This document shows, one piece after another, positions 17,166 through 25,450 of a DNA stretch of 64,000 nt. The DNA comes from Thiothrix litoralis (GTDB lineage: Bacteria > Pseudomonadota > Gammaproteobacteria > Thiotrichales > Thiotrichaceae), in the NCBI RefSeq assembly GCF_017901135.1, contig NZ_CP072801.1:3488001-3552000 (forward strand). The letters run 5' to 3'. Below the pieces are notes generated by a model. It did no database searches, was not told the DNA's origin, and worked only from the letters and a program-made list of their open reading frames with translations. Each line of letters begins with the position of its first letter. Position 1 is the first letter of the stretch. A program made the translations under genes and the position numbers.

Positions 17166-17792
17166 TTACAATGTAGTCGCAGTATAAGTGGTCGTTTGTA
17201 CATGTGTACCCGCAGCCGCATTTGCCAAGGCAGTACCTAATACAGAATACGTCCACGTCGATGACAACAAAGTGTTCTTAGCCATGGTGGTCGTACCGAC
17301 GCAGGCAGTCGTTGCTCCGGGGTGCGCTAATGTACCACCAGCACTACTCACGACACTGACATCACTGGAAGCCAAACCCTGAGCCCCAGTAAACATAGTA
17401 TCTGCCGTCGTCGCACAGGTCAGGTTTGCACCGCCTAGTGCATTAGTCCAACCGAAAGCGATCAATGACTGGCTAGCTGGGTCTGCAAATGTCGGGGCAA
17501 CACCATCCCACGTAGCGGCCTTACTATTACCATCAGCGCCCATAGTAGAACCGGGGGCGGAACTAATATTAGGCTCGGCGTTAAAAATCAAATTATCAGC
17601 GGCTGTACCCGCAGCTCCCACCCGTAACAAAATCAACTTCGGCACCTTGACCGTTACCTTGGTTTTTGCTGTCGCTGAAACAGTACCTGTACCAGATTCA
17701 TTGTACCCATAGGTACTTTCCGCTGTAGCAGTGCCTGCTGCCAGCATCGCGCCAACAGCTAATACGAGGGGAAGTTTTTTCATCATTTTCAT
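17166..17792 (-). CDS. Probable major fibre subunit (pilin-like)
   Basis: The protein has 208 residues. The signal peptide KKLPLVLAVGAMLAAGTATA is followed by YGYNESGTGTVSATAKTKV and the shared motif VKVPKLILLRVGAAG. A low-complexity Ala/Thr/Gly-rich body with two cysteines (LTCATT, TACVG) ends with STWTYSVLGTAL and a TTTYTATTL tail. Composition and small size are like major pilins. AAGGTAAT lies before the ATG. It stands directly after the large outer-membrane protein and before the minor subunits and chaperone. Confidence 0.6.
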   Translation of the reverse strand: MKMMKKLPLVLAVGAMLAAGTATAESTYGYNESGTGTVSATAKTKVTVKVPKLILLRVGAAGTAADNLIFNAEPNISSAPGSTMGADGNSKAATWDGVAPTFADPASQSLIAFGWTNALGGANLTCATTADTMFTGAQGLASSDVSVVSSAGGTLAHPGATTACVGTTTMAKNTLLSSTWTYSVLGTALANAAAGTHVQTTTYTATTL

Positions 17793-17879
17793 AGTGATTA
17801 CCTTATTTTATTTATTCATCAGTATTATCAATTCGACACTGCTTAGTCATGCTAACGTGCCATTTGGTTCACTGCGCCG

Positions 17880-20075
17880 TCATTCACCAACCTGCACCAC
17901 CGGGATGCGGGCGCTGACCTGACCGCGCAAGGGAACATCGACACTCAACGCTTCACCCAGTGAAGCCCCCCAAGGCAGCGGGATACTGTCAAGGTTGAGT
18001 GTTAGCGGGTGGCTACCTGTTGCCACCTGCGAAAATGTAAAGTATCCAAGATTATCCGTAGTCGTGCGATACCGCCCATCCAATAGTACTTCGACCCCCG
18101 GCACACCGTGCTCACTGGCCTGTTGTTCACCATCGCGGTTGGCGTCATAAAACACCACGCCTTTAATACCGCCTGCGCCATTTTTGCCCGGTTGCCGCGC
18201 CCCCATTGTCGAGTAGGACGAGCCATGACTACCCTGCCAACCAACATACAGGTAAGCCGTCTTGTCATTGGAACGGCTGACCTGCGACCCAGCAAGCGGG
18301 CTGTCAATATCGACCCGCGCCTCATTGACACTTGCTGACGCCCCGACATGCCAACCATCCCCGACCTCGTAATCGCTGGACACCGTGCCCGACAACCCTT
18401 GACTGGTAGCAAGATTGCCGGTGCGCGAGCTGTAACGCAGGTTGCCCGCGATATTCCAGTCCGCATCCAGCCATTGCCGCGCAGTCACACTGGCCGTCGG
18501 GTAGGTTTGTTTGTCACCATTGCTGCGGTCATGCGCCAAGCCTAGCGTGGTGGTCAATTCCGGGCGCATGGTTTCATATTTACCCGTTATCCACTCCTGT
18601 TCCCACTGGAGTTCATCACCCGTTGCTGCCGCCCCGTTGTTCACCAGCGTTTCATTGCGGTGCAAGGTGGCGCTGACTCGGCTACGCCCCCAGTCCTTGC
18701 TTTGGGTCTGGTAAAAGGCCGTGCCACGGGTACTGCGTGAACCCGCTGTATTCAGCGAGGTTGCCGCCTCCACATCCGTATTGCTGACATGCAGTGTCCC
18801 ACCGACACTACTACGCCCATCCAGACGGTATTGCGCATTCGCATCCACACTGACCCGCTGCGAACGCCCCCCGGTGGTGGCATGATCTGGGTTATAGTGT
18901 TCCACATCCACCCCACCGCCGACATTCAAACGGGTATCGTCACGGTCAATGCGCCAATAAGCCCCCCGGTTATTCGAGGTCAAGCGGTTATCACCAAAGC
19001 GTAAATCGGGTTCGGCATTATAAATCCCTGCTTCATGACGGTAATGCCCATCACGTATCCCCCCTTCCAGAAAGACACCACGGGCGTCGCTACCCTGCCC
19101 GCCTGATCCCTCGGTCTGGCTTTGCACAAAGGTGACCCGTGCTGTTTTATCCCCATCCGCCTGTAAATCGCGCCCATAACGGGCTGAAGTAGCAATACTA
19201 CGTACCGTCTCAGCCGCCTGATCAAACCCTAACTCAAGCCCCTTGGCTTGGTTTATTTGCACGCCTGCCACCACCTTATCAGTGAATTTATGGGTATAGC
19301 CCAACCAAGCAACATCCCCTTGCGTCGTCTCAAAACCGGGGTAAGGCCCGCCAGCCAGTTCGCCACGTTTCCCCGACCCGGCACGCAAATCAAAGGTATT
19401 GTTGTAAACCCGCGTGCCAACCCCACGTACCGGGCTGGTTCCCAACGACAAGCGATAACTACGCCCAAAGGCATCGGTCACTTCACTGCTAATGTCACCT
19501 ACCGACGTATCCGCAAGGGTTTCCGGGGTGACAGGCAAGCCAAGATTACGCGCGGTCACACGCATGTTTTGCTGTTCGTTTGCACGGGCAAAGGCGCTGA
19601 CACCGATGCCATCAGCCCCGCTGTTTTGGGTTCGCACATCCACTTGCCCGACCATTTCACCGTAATTTTGGGTCTCAAAACGGTATTCCCCACGCACTCC
19701 GACTTCGCTGGCCTGACTTTTATTGATACCGGTCGCCTGAGATTCTGCGAAACCCACCCGGCTTTCCAATGAGTAACTACGGAAGCCCTCCGGCTGCTCC
19801 GCTTCACTAGCCGCATCGTCACTTTCACTCAGCTCAGCGCCAGAGTACATGACCTTATCCTGATAGGCTTTCGGTTTGCTTTCAAGCAGTTGCTGCAAGC
19901 GTTCCTGCTCGGCTTCAAAAGGGCTCAGTGATTGGATGGTGGCATTGGTAGTGTGATTCTGGACAGTCACCGCAGCAAGTGAGGCATCAGGTGCAGCGAA
20001 CGCAACTTTACCCGCAGCCAATAATGCCACACAGCAAAGCGTATGCCAGCGCACACAACGATTACCTCTTAACAT
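17880..20075 (-). CDS. Large outer-membrane barrel candidate with C-terminal SdrD_B-like domain; usher substitute
   Basis: The protein has 731 residues with a signal peptide ending KVAFAAPD. Residues ~90-640 are an almost continuous series of amphipathic beta-strands with aromatic ends (for example GEYRFETQNYGEMVGQVDVR and VAWLGYTHKFTDKVVAGVQI), as in outer-membrane barrels. Residues ~645-705 (KGVVFYDANRDGEQQASEHG, then PGVEVLLDGRY and DNLGYFTFSQV) match the SdrD_B/Cna_B-like fold, with a DxNxDG calcium-type motif. I do not see the PapC N- and C-domains of a FimD/PapC usher, and the protein is shorter than most (about 800-870). Its place before pilin and chaperone genes suggests it exports the fibre. 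This is inference. Confidence 0.5.
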   Translation of the reverse strand: MLRGNRCVRWHTLCCVALLAAGKVAFAAPDASLAAVTVQNHTTNATIQSLSPFEAEQERLQQLLESKPKAYQDKVMYSGAELSESDDAASEAEQPEGFRSYSLESRVGFAESQATGINKSQASEVGVRGEYRFETQNYGEMVGQVDVRTQNSGADGIGVSAFARANEQQNMRVTARNLGLPVTPETLADTSVGDISSEVTDAFGRSYRLSLGTSPVRGVGTRVYNNTFDLRAGSGKRGELAGGPYPGFETTQGDVAWLGYTHKFTDKVVAGVQINQAKGLELGFDQAAETVRSIATSARYGRDLQADGDKTARVTFVQSQTEGSGGQGSDARGVFLEGGIRDGHYRHEAGIYNAEPDLRFGDNRLTSNNRGAYWRIDRDDTRLNVGGGVDVEHYNPDHATTGGRSQRVSVDANAQYRLDGRSSVGGTLHVSNTDVEAATSLNTAGSRSTRGTAFYQTQSKDWGRSRVSATLHRNETLVNNGAAATGDELQWEQEWITGKYETMRPELTTTLGLAHDRSNGDKQTYPTASVTARQWLDADWNIAGNLRYSSRTGNLATSQGLSGTVSSDYEVGDGWHVGASASVNEARVDIDSPLAGSQVSRSNDKTAYLYVGWQGSHGSSYSTMGARQPGKNGAGGIKGVVFYDANRDGEQQASEHGVPGVEVLLDGRYRTTTDNLGYFTFSQVATGSHPLTLNLDSIPLPWGASLGEALSVDVPLRGQVSARIPVVQVGE

Positions 20076-20196
20076 GCCCCAATGCCCTTATTTTATTTTC
20101 CCAGAAATCATTAATTTATTTTATAGTAAAATATTCTCACTACTACACAGGGAGAGTCAAGTAAAAAACCGATAGCCAGCAGCGAATATTATCGCC

Positions 20197-20517
20197 TTAC
20201 AGCGTCGTAATTGTAGTCACAGCAGCAGGCGGCAGAAGGGGATCAATAGCAGGCAATACCGGCTGGCTAATCAAGACATTGCCAGCGGCTGAATCAACAT
20301 TGACCTGTCCCTCAACTCCGGCGGCAGAAACCCGCAACAGCGTGCGCACCGGCACATTCACCACCAGCCTGACCGTTGCTGAAGCACTCGCCGCCCCGCC
20401 GTCACCTCGATACCCAACAGCATCACCCGCCTGCAAAGATTGACAAGCAAGCATCACAAACGCCACAGCAGTGAACCCTGATGCTATCTCGATATATTTG
20501 TGGTCCATGAACTTCAT
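20197..20517 (-). CDS. Small secreted pilin-like protein (first gene of the fibre locus)
   Basis: The protein has 106 residues from the ATG at 20515-20517, which follows GGGAG; the frame runs open to 20607. After a signal peptide (FTAVAFVMLACQSLQAG) the chain reads SASATVRLVVNVPVRTLLRV and ends TTITTL. The LLRV segment aligns with VKVPKLILLRVGAAG of the major subunit, and the ending matches its TYTATTL. It is therefore a shortened paralogue that keeps the N-terminal and C-terminal strands and lacks most of the middle. It may be a terminator/anchor subunit or a decayed copy. Confidence 0.55.
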   Translation of the reverse strand: MKFMDHKYIEIASGFTAVAFVMLACQSLQAGDAVGYRGDGGAASASATVRLVVNVPVRTLLRVSAAGVEGQVNVDSAAGNVLISQPVLPAIDPLLPPAAVTTITTL

Positions 20518-20739
20518 CGCTTGCTCCCTCGCTTTATCAGGTTCAGTTGAGATTAAGTTATTCTTATGGTAAAGCTGAAAATTACTGATGACAAGCCATC
20601 TGGGCAATACTCATTCAGCTTGCAGTCAGCCAGTCGCCATACCGCACAACTATCCCGACAAGTGGTCAGCGCAATGGATAGAATGGGCTTGTGTTGCAAC
20701 GACTGGAGTTAAGTGTTAGGTAGTGAATGCATCGGAGAC

Positions 20740-20917
20740 ACCGCGACGTGCAGCAATGGCGACAAGCTAGAACGCGGTGATTTCTACCGCAACCTCGAAG
20801 CAAAGCTAGGCATTGCCCAACGCGCCAAACAGAAAAAGCGCGTGAAAGCGATTCATGCCAAGATCAAAAACAAGCGCAACGATGCGCTACAAAAGTTCAC
20901 CACCAAGCTGGTGTGTG
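20740..20917 (+). pseudogene. Middle fragment of a third TnpB type
   Basis: The frame DTATCSNGDKLERGDFYRNL and KLGIAQRAKQKKRVKAIHAK, followed by NKRNDALQKFTTKLV, corresponds to the segment between RuvC-I and RuvC-II of IS200/IS605 TnpB proteins. Both ends are missing. The join to the following ATPase fragment lies at about 20917. It differs from both other tnpB sequences in the window. Confidence 0.7.
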
Positions 20918-21296
20918 AGGATGATACGCTGGGTTTCATCATGCGTAATTTGCATAAGGTGCAGGCAGGGCGCGGCGTGAATGCCCCGGAACACCAGAAA
21001 TCCCCTCGGTGGTCTTCGAGGAGTTGCTGGTGAATGCGTTGATACACCGGGATTACCTGATTGATGCCGCCATACGGATTTTCATCTACGACAACCAGGT
21101 AGAGATTATCAGCCCCGGTCATTTGCCGAATAACCTGACGGTGGCCAAAATCCGTAGCGGGAATGCGAATAGCCGTAACCCGATTCTGGTGTCGTATCAT
21201 GGCTTGGGGTCGGGGATTCGGCGGGCATTGGGGGTGTACCCGGACATTGATTTTGAGGATGACCGGGACGGGAATTTGTTTAAGGTGACGGTGTAG
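20918..21296 (+). pseudogene. C-terminal fragment of an AlbA/RecG-like ATP-binding protein, frameshifted
   Basis: After a first in-frame stretch (DDTLGFIMRNLHKVQAGRGV) a frame change near 20990 leads to PEIPSVVFEELLVNALIHRD, then IFIYDNQVEIISPGHLPNN and LGSGIRRAL. This is the HATPase_c_4-type C-terminus found in Schlafen/AlbA_2 domain transcription factors and RecG-like proteins. The N-terminal AlbA part is absent. The frameshift and missing 5' end make it a pseudogene. Confidence 0.7.
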
Positions 21297-21330
21297 CGTC
21301 ATCAACCAAATCCCTGAAGGAAAATACACC

Positions 21331-21636
21331 ATGACAGCCGTAGAACACCGGGTCTATACCGCCGCCCAAGTCCGCCAACTCGACCACATCGCCATCCACG
21401 ACGCAGGCATCCCCGCCTACACTCTGATGTCACGCGCCGGGCAAGTCACCTTCGACTAACTCCGCGCCCGCTGGCCTGACGCCCGTTCACTCAGCATCCT
21501 CTGCGGAACAGGCAACAATGGCGGGGATGGCTACGTCATTGCCCGACTAGCCTTACAGGCAGGCTGATAAATCACCCTGATTTCGCTGGCGGATGTATCG
21601 CGCTTGCAAGGTACAGCCCAGCAAGCCTTCCACGAC
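21331..21636 (+). pseudogene. N-terminal fragment of NAD(P)H-hydrate epimerase/dehydratase (YjeF type)
   Basis: From the ATG at 21331 the frame reads MTAVEHRVYTAAQVRQLDHI, then AYTLMSRAG, and after a stop continues as LCGTGNNGGDGYVIARLALQ, the diagnostic YjeF_N motif. In-frame stops lie at 21457, 21565 and 21568, and the sequence joins a piece of protein A at 21637. A ribosome site (GAAGGAAA) is still present. It is a dead gene end. Confidence 0.8.
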
Positions 21637-21697
21637 TTGAACTTCTCACCCGCAAACAGGAAAACAGCATTCTCGTTAACTTGAAGCAGCTCCAGCA
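21637..21697 (+). repeat. 61-bp remnant of protein A, second copy of 13637-13697
   Basis: The 61 bases match 13637-13697 with a single visible mismatch (C to T). The sequence then jumps to the bases that lie after the protein A gene (14037 onward), so about 340 bp are deleted relative to copy 1. This links the intact flotillin at 21704 to the same ancestral protein A/flotillin block. Confidence 0.85.
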
Positions 21698-21703
21698 TAA
21701 GGC

Positions 21704-23305
21704 TTAGTCACGTTCATCCCGGTAGAAATCATCGTCATCCGCCATGGCAGGCTGTTCGCGCTCACGGGCAGGTGTCGGAGCGGGTTTTGATGCCGGTTTG
21801 CTGGCGGAGAACATTTCTTCATGCAAGCCACGGGTCATATCATTGAGGGAACCGCCCTTCAAGCCGACTTCACCCAGCAAGCTTTCAATCAGTGGCACTT
21901 GGGCGCGGTAACGTAAGGCACTGTCCACCACTTGCTCAGCAAGGTTGCTGCCGCCCCCGCCGTTACCATTACCGTTATTACCCTCACCCCCTGAGCCGCC
22001 ATTGCCACCACCACTGGAACGCCCCATTGCGTTGTTCAAACCGTCGATGTGCATGATCTTGATGCCCTCGATGTTTTCCATCGGGCGCACACTTTCGCGG
22101 ATAATATTCGGCAACTGGCGCACAATTTCCATTTTGACCTGCATGGCAATCTGGTCGTTGGAGAGCAGGTTGGAAGCCTCATTCAGCGCCCGCTTGCCCG
22201 CCGCTTCCACTTCGTAACGCAACTGGGCAGACATCGAGGCCAGCTTCTCAACATCCGCATTGGCCTCGGCAATGATGTACTGGCGACGCGCTTCTTTCTC
22301 TGCACTAATCAGCTCAACGACCTTGGAACGTTCGGCTTCAGCACGTTCGCGGGCGGTACGGATTTCTTCGGAAATTTTCTCGAACTCGGCCTTGACCTTG
22401 TTGGTTTCGATCCAAGCCATCGACACTTCGCGCTCCAACGCCGCTTGCTGGACATTCACCGATTGCTGGGCGCGTTCGATCAGGAGTTCTTTTTCAATGT
22501 TGATTTCTTCGATCTTGCGCTGGGTTTCGGCTTCGTTTTCAGCTTTTTGGCGCTTGCGTTCGTTCTGCGCGACGACTTCCTTGTACTCCATCTCTTCTTT
22601 TTTGATGGTGGCTTCAAGGTTGCGCTGTTTGATGGCTACCGCTGTTTCTTGCTCAATATTATTGCGGCGCTTGGCGTTATCGGAGGTGACTTGCTCCAAA
22701 ATACTTAAGCCCTTGGCGTCAAAGGCATTGTTAGGGTCAAAGTATTTTCGGTCGGTTTGATCCAGCCCTGTCAGAGAAACCGACACCAATTCCAAGCCAT
22801 TTTTGCGGAACTCGGCATTCACCGCATCTTCTACATTGTGTTCAAAATCAGCACGTTTTTGGTGTAACTCATTCAACTCCATCCCCGCTGCCACTGAGCG
22901 CAACGCTGCTACGCACGGTGCTTCAAACGCCTCTCTGATGGCTGCCAAGTCCAAGGTACGCAAGCCCAACGCCCGTGCTGCCATGCTGATTGCTTCAGGG
23001 CGTGCTTCTACCCGTAAGAAAAACTCTGCGGTCACATCCACCCGCAAAGGATCTTTGGTAACAAGCGCTTGCTCCATTTCACGGGTAATTTCAATTTTGA
23101 GGGTTTGCATGTTGATTGGCATCATTTCATGCAGCACCGGGAACGCAAAAGCGCCGCCGCCCATGACAACCTTCTCGCCACCCAAACCAGTACGCACGTA
23201 AGACGTGTCTTTCTGCGCCCTCTTGTAAAAAAACATCAGCGCGACACCCAGCCCCAGCAAGACCAGTATGCCGATGGACAGGAAAATGTAGAGATCAAAG
23301 TTCAT
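21704..23305 (-). CDS. Flotillin/YqiK-like SPFH membrane scaffold protein
   Basis: The protein has 533 residues. One N-terminal TM (IFLSIGILVLLGLGVALMFF) is followed by the SPFH/band-7 domain (about 30-230; GGGAFAFPVLHEMMPINMQT, VTAEFFLRVEARPEAI). A long Glu/Ala/Lys-rich coiled coil (about 235-420), a Gly/Asn linker (GGGNGGSGGEGNNGNGNGGG) and an acidic tail DDDDFYRDERD complete it. Flotillins assemble lipid microdomain scaffolds. The ATG at 23303-23305 has GGGGCGG upstream; the frame is open to 23416 but that part is TnpB element leader. A deleted second copy lies at 14043-14371. Confidence 0.9.
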   Translation of the reverse strand: MNFDLYIFLSIGILVLLGLGVALMFFYKRAQKDTSYVRTGLGGEKVVMGGGAFAFPVLHEMMPINMQTLKIEITREMEQALVTKDPLRVDVTAEFFLRVEARPEAISMAARALGLRTLDLAAIREAFEAPCVAALRSVAAGMELNELHQKRADFEHNVEDAVNAEFRKNGLELVSVSLTGLDQTDRKYFDPNNAFDAKGLSILEQVTSDNAKRRNNIEQETAVAIKQRNLEATIKKEEMEYKEVVAQNERKRQKAENEAETQRKIEEINIEKELLIERAQQSVNVQQAALEREVSMAWIETNKVKAEFEKISEEIRTARERAEAERSKVVELISAEKEARRQYIIAEANADVEKLASMSAQLRYEVEAAGKRALNEASNLLSNDQIAMQVKMEIVRQLPNIIRESVRPMENIEGIKIMHIDGLNNAMGRSSGGGNGGSGGEGNNGNGNGGGGSNLAEQVVDSALRYRAQVPLIESLLGEVGLKGGSLNDMTRGLHEEMFSASKPASKPAPTPAREREQPAMADDDDFYRDERD

Positions 23306-23394
23306 GCATCCGCCCCTATATGACAACTCAATATAGGGAGGAGTATACGCAATATAATCACGGTACGCTGGAAACCCTTCATCAGTCGTGCGCG

Positions 23395-24714
23395 AGATAC
23401 CCCTGCCTTTAGGCATGGGGAGGGATAGCGCGTCGGCGACAGCCGACCCTCTTCTCGCTCCTCCGTTTGGTTTGCTATCTTCGGTTGTTGACTCTTCACG
23501 AAATATACGATATTTTGTGAATAATGAAAACTAAACGCGCCTACCAATTCCGATTCTACCCAGACCCACAACAAGAAACGTTGCTGGCTCAGACGTTCGG
23601 TTGTGTGCGCTACGTTTACAACAGCATCTTGCGTTACCGCACGGATGCCTACTATCAGGCTCAGGAAAAAGTTGGGTACACGAAAGCGAGTTCCCAACTG
23701 ACTGCCATCAAAAAACTGCCTGAAGCTACTTTCCTGAACGACGTTTCCAGTGTTCCGCTGCAACAATGCTTGAGGAATCAGCAAACGGCGTTCAAAAACT
23801 TCTTTGAAGGTCGGGCAAAATACCCTGTCTTCAAATCTAAAAAGCACCGCCAATCGGCTGAATTCACGTACCGCGCGTTCAGCTACCGTGACGGTGAATT
23901 GAAACTGGCGAAGTGCGATAAACCGCTGAATATCAAGTGGAGTCAGGCACTTCCGGCTGACCCCACCACGGTTACTGTTTCCAAAGATCAGGCCGGACGC
24001 TATTTTGTGTCTTGCTTGTGTGAATTTGAACCCACGCTGTTGCCCGTCACCGATAAAAAGGCAGGCATTGACGTGGGCATCAAGGATTTGTTCGTTACCT
24101 CTGACGGTTTTAAATCCGGTAATCCCCGCCACACCGCACAACACGCGGCTAAACTCGCGAAGTACCAACGCCGTCTTGCCAAGAAGACACTCGGCAGCAA
24201 GAACCGGTTGAAAGCTAAACGCAAGGTCGCCCGTGTTCACGCGAAAATTTCCGATGACCGTTCGGACAACTTGCACAAGTTGTCCCGCAAACTGATTAAC
24301 GAGAACCAAGTGGTTTGTGCTGAAAACCTCGCCGTGAAGAACATGATTAAGAACCCAACGTTAGCCAAGCACATTGCGGATGCAAGTTGGGGTGAGTTCA
24401 CTCGCCAGCTTGCGTACAAAGCTGGCTGGTACGGGAGGACATACGTTGAGATAGGGAGATTCTTCCCGTCCACTAAACGCTGTTCCTGCTGTGGGTTCGT
24501 GAAAGAAAACATGCCGCTGGACGTGCGATCGTGGGAGTGCCCCGAATGCGGCACAACCCACGACCGTGACGTGAATGCAGCACGTAACATTTTAGCCGCC
24601 GGGCTGGCGGTGTTAGCCTTTGGAGAGAATGTTAGTGGCGATGGCATTTCGGTGTCGTCGTCCTGTTCTCGGTGAATTAGGAATCCCCCGGCTTTAGCCG
24701 TGGGGAGTAGTCAA
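23395..24714 (+). mobile_element. IS1341-like TnpB element, intact accessory gene, no transposase
   Basis: A left-end hairpin CCCCTGCCT/AGGCATGGGG lies at 23400-23420. The tnpB gene is at 23524-24675. The right-end hairpin CCCCCGGC/GCCGTGGGG is followed by TAGTCAA, which ends at 24714. There is no tnpA. The right end and the last ~110 bases of tnpB match the copy at 1-153, so both belong to one lineage. The insertion lies just upstream of flotillin. Confidence 0.7.
23524..24675 (+). CDS. tnpB: RNA-guided endonuclease TnpB (OrfB), apparently intact
   Basis: The protein has 383 residues. The N-terminal OrfB helix-turn region (TKRAYQFRFYPDPQQETLLA) is followed by the beta-rich wedge and RuvC-I (AGIDVGIKDLFVTSDG). 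RuvC-II (NQVVCAENLAVKNM), the zinc finger (CSCCGFVK...WECPECGTTHD) and RuvC-III (DRDVNAARNI) complete it. All three acidic catalytic positions and all four zinc cysteines are present. TnpB cuts DNA guided by an omega-RNA made from its own 3' end plus flanking sequence. Here that RNA would end in GTCAA and use the bases from 24715 as guide. Confidence 0.93.
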   Translation: MKTKRAYQFRFYPDPQQETLLAQTFGCVRYVYNSILRYRTDAYYQAQEKVGYTKASSQLTAIKKLPEATFLNDVSSVPLQQCLRNQQTAFKNFFEGRAKYPVFKSKKHRQSAEFTYRAFSYRDGELKLAKCDKPLNIKWSQALPADPTTVTVSKDQAGRYFVSCLCEFEPTLLPVTDKKAGIDVGIKDLFVTSDGFKSGNPRHTAQHAAKLAKYQRRLAKKTLGSKNRLKAKRKVARVHAKISDDRSDNLHKLSRKLINENQVVCAENLAVKNMIKNPTLAKHIADASWGEFTRQLAYKAGWYGRTYVEIGRFFPSTKRCSCCGFVKENMPLDVRSWECPECGTTHDRDVNAARNILAAGLAVLAFGENVSGDGISVSSSCSR

Positions 24715-24791
24715 TCTTGATTCCGTTGCGTGGATTTGTATGCAGGCTATCCCGTAGTGATTAATCATCACTCCATGAAACCCGAACGTGC

Positions 24792-25334
24792 TTATTGCCC
24801 CAGCAACGCCTTCTTCAAACTCGCCTGCACCGGGTTTTCACCCAGCCAAATGCCAAACAATGCCTGTTTGAAGTCATTGCCCGCAATCGTCGCGGATGGT
24901 TTGCCATTCTTGATAATGACCACGTTGGTGGGTTTGTAGACGAAATCGTACACGTCGCCTTCTTTGATTTCTTCCTTGAACACGCCAATCAACTGCTCGA
25001 TACGCGGCTGAATAGCCGGATCAGCAGTGGATTTCTTAAAGCCTTCCCGCACCGCTTCTTCCATTTTTTCACTGGTGATCATGGACGAGGTGACTTCGAG
25101 GCGGATAGCCGTCGGCGTGTCGCTAGCCAAGATGGCAGCCGCATCGGTGCTTTTAGCCTGCAAATACAGTCCGGCGGTGTAAAGGTTGAAAAATGCCTTG
25201 GTGCGGATGCCTTTGCCATTCAAGGTCAGGGCTTGCCCGGCAAGGGTTTGCTGGGCGGGAAAATTGTCGGCTGCTTGCCCGATAACAGGTAACAGACACA
25301 GTAACGCCAACCAGAATTTCAACAGGGTACGCAT
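24792..25334 (-). CDS. Chalcone isomerase-like secreted protein
   Basis: The protein has 180 residues. A signal peptide (LLKFWLALLCLLPVIGQAA) precedes a domain with LNGKGIRTKAFFNLYTAGLY, then LEVTSSMITSEKMEEAVREG, YDFVYKPTNVVIIKNG and FGIWLGENPVQASLKKALL. This is the pattern of bacterial chalcone isomerase-like proteins, which are not known to act on flavonoids. AGGAGGAAGG lies before the chosen ATG. The function in bacteria is unclear; a fatty-acid or small hydrophobe-binding role is possible. It stands alone between the TnpB element and the divergent lemA-like gene. Confidence 0.8.
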   Translation of the reverse strand: MRTLLKFWLALLCLLPVIGQAADNFPAQQTLAGQALTLNGKGIRTKAFFNLYTAGLYLQAKSTDAAAILASDTPTAIRLEVTSSMITSEKMEEAVREGFKKSTADPAIQPRIEQLIGVFKEEIKEGDVYDFVYKPTNVVIIKNGKPSATIAGNDFKQALFGIWLGENPVQASLKKALLGQ

Positions 25335-25450
25335 ACCTTCCTCCTCATTTTTTGCTGTGATGATAACCACTTATCTATACCACGTTGGTCTGGGCAGGGC
25401 TAGCTGTTAGACTGGGCGTAACCCGATAAACCATTGATAAAAATAACGCC

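Noticed and set aside
19248..19772. Long plus-strand frame opposite the 731-residue outer-membrane protein
   Set aside because: It is the antisense of a GC-biased coding region, has no ribosome site and no sensible protein features.
22049..22708. 219-codon plus-strand frame inside flotillin
   Set aside because: Antisense of the charged coiled-coil codons, giving an artificial Phe/Leu-rich product.
23302..24309. 335-codon minus-strand frame opposite tnpB
   Set aside because: Shadow of the intact tnpB; no recognisable motif.
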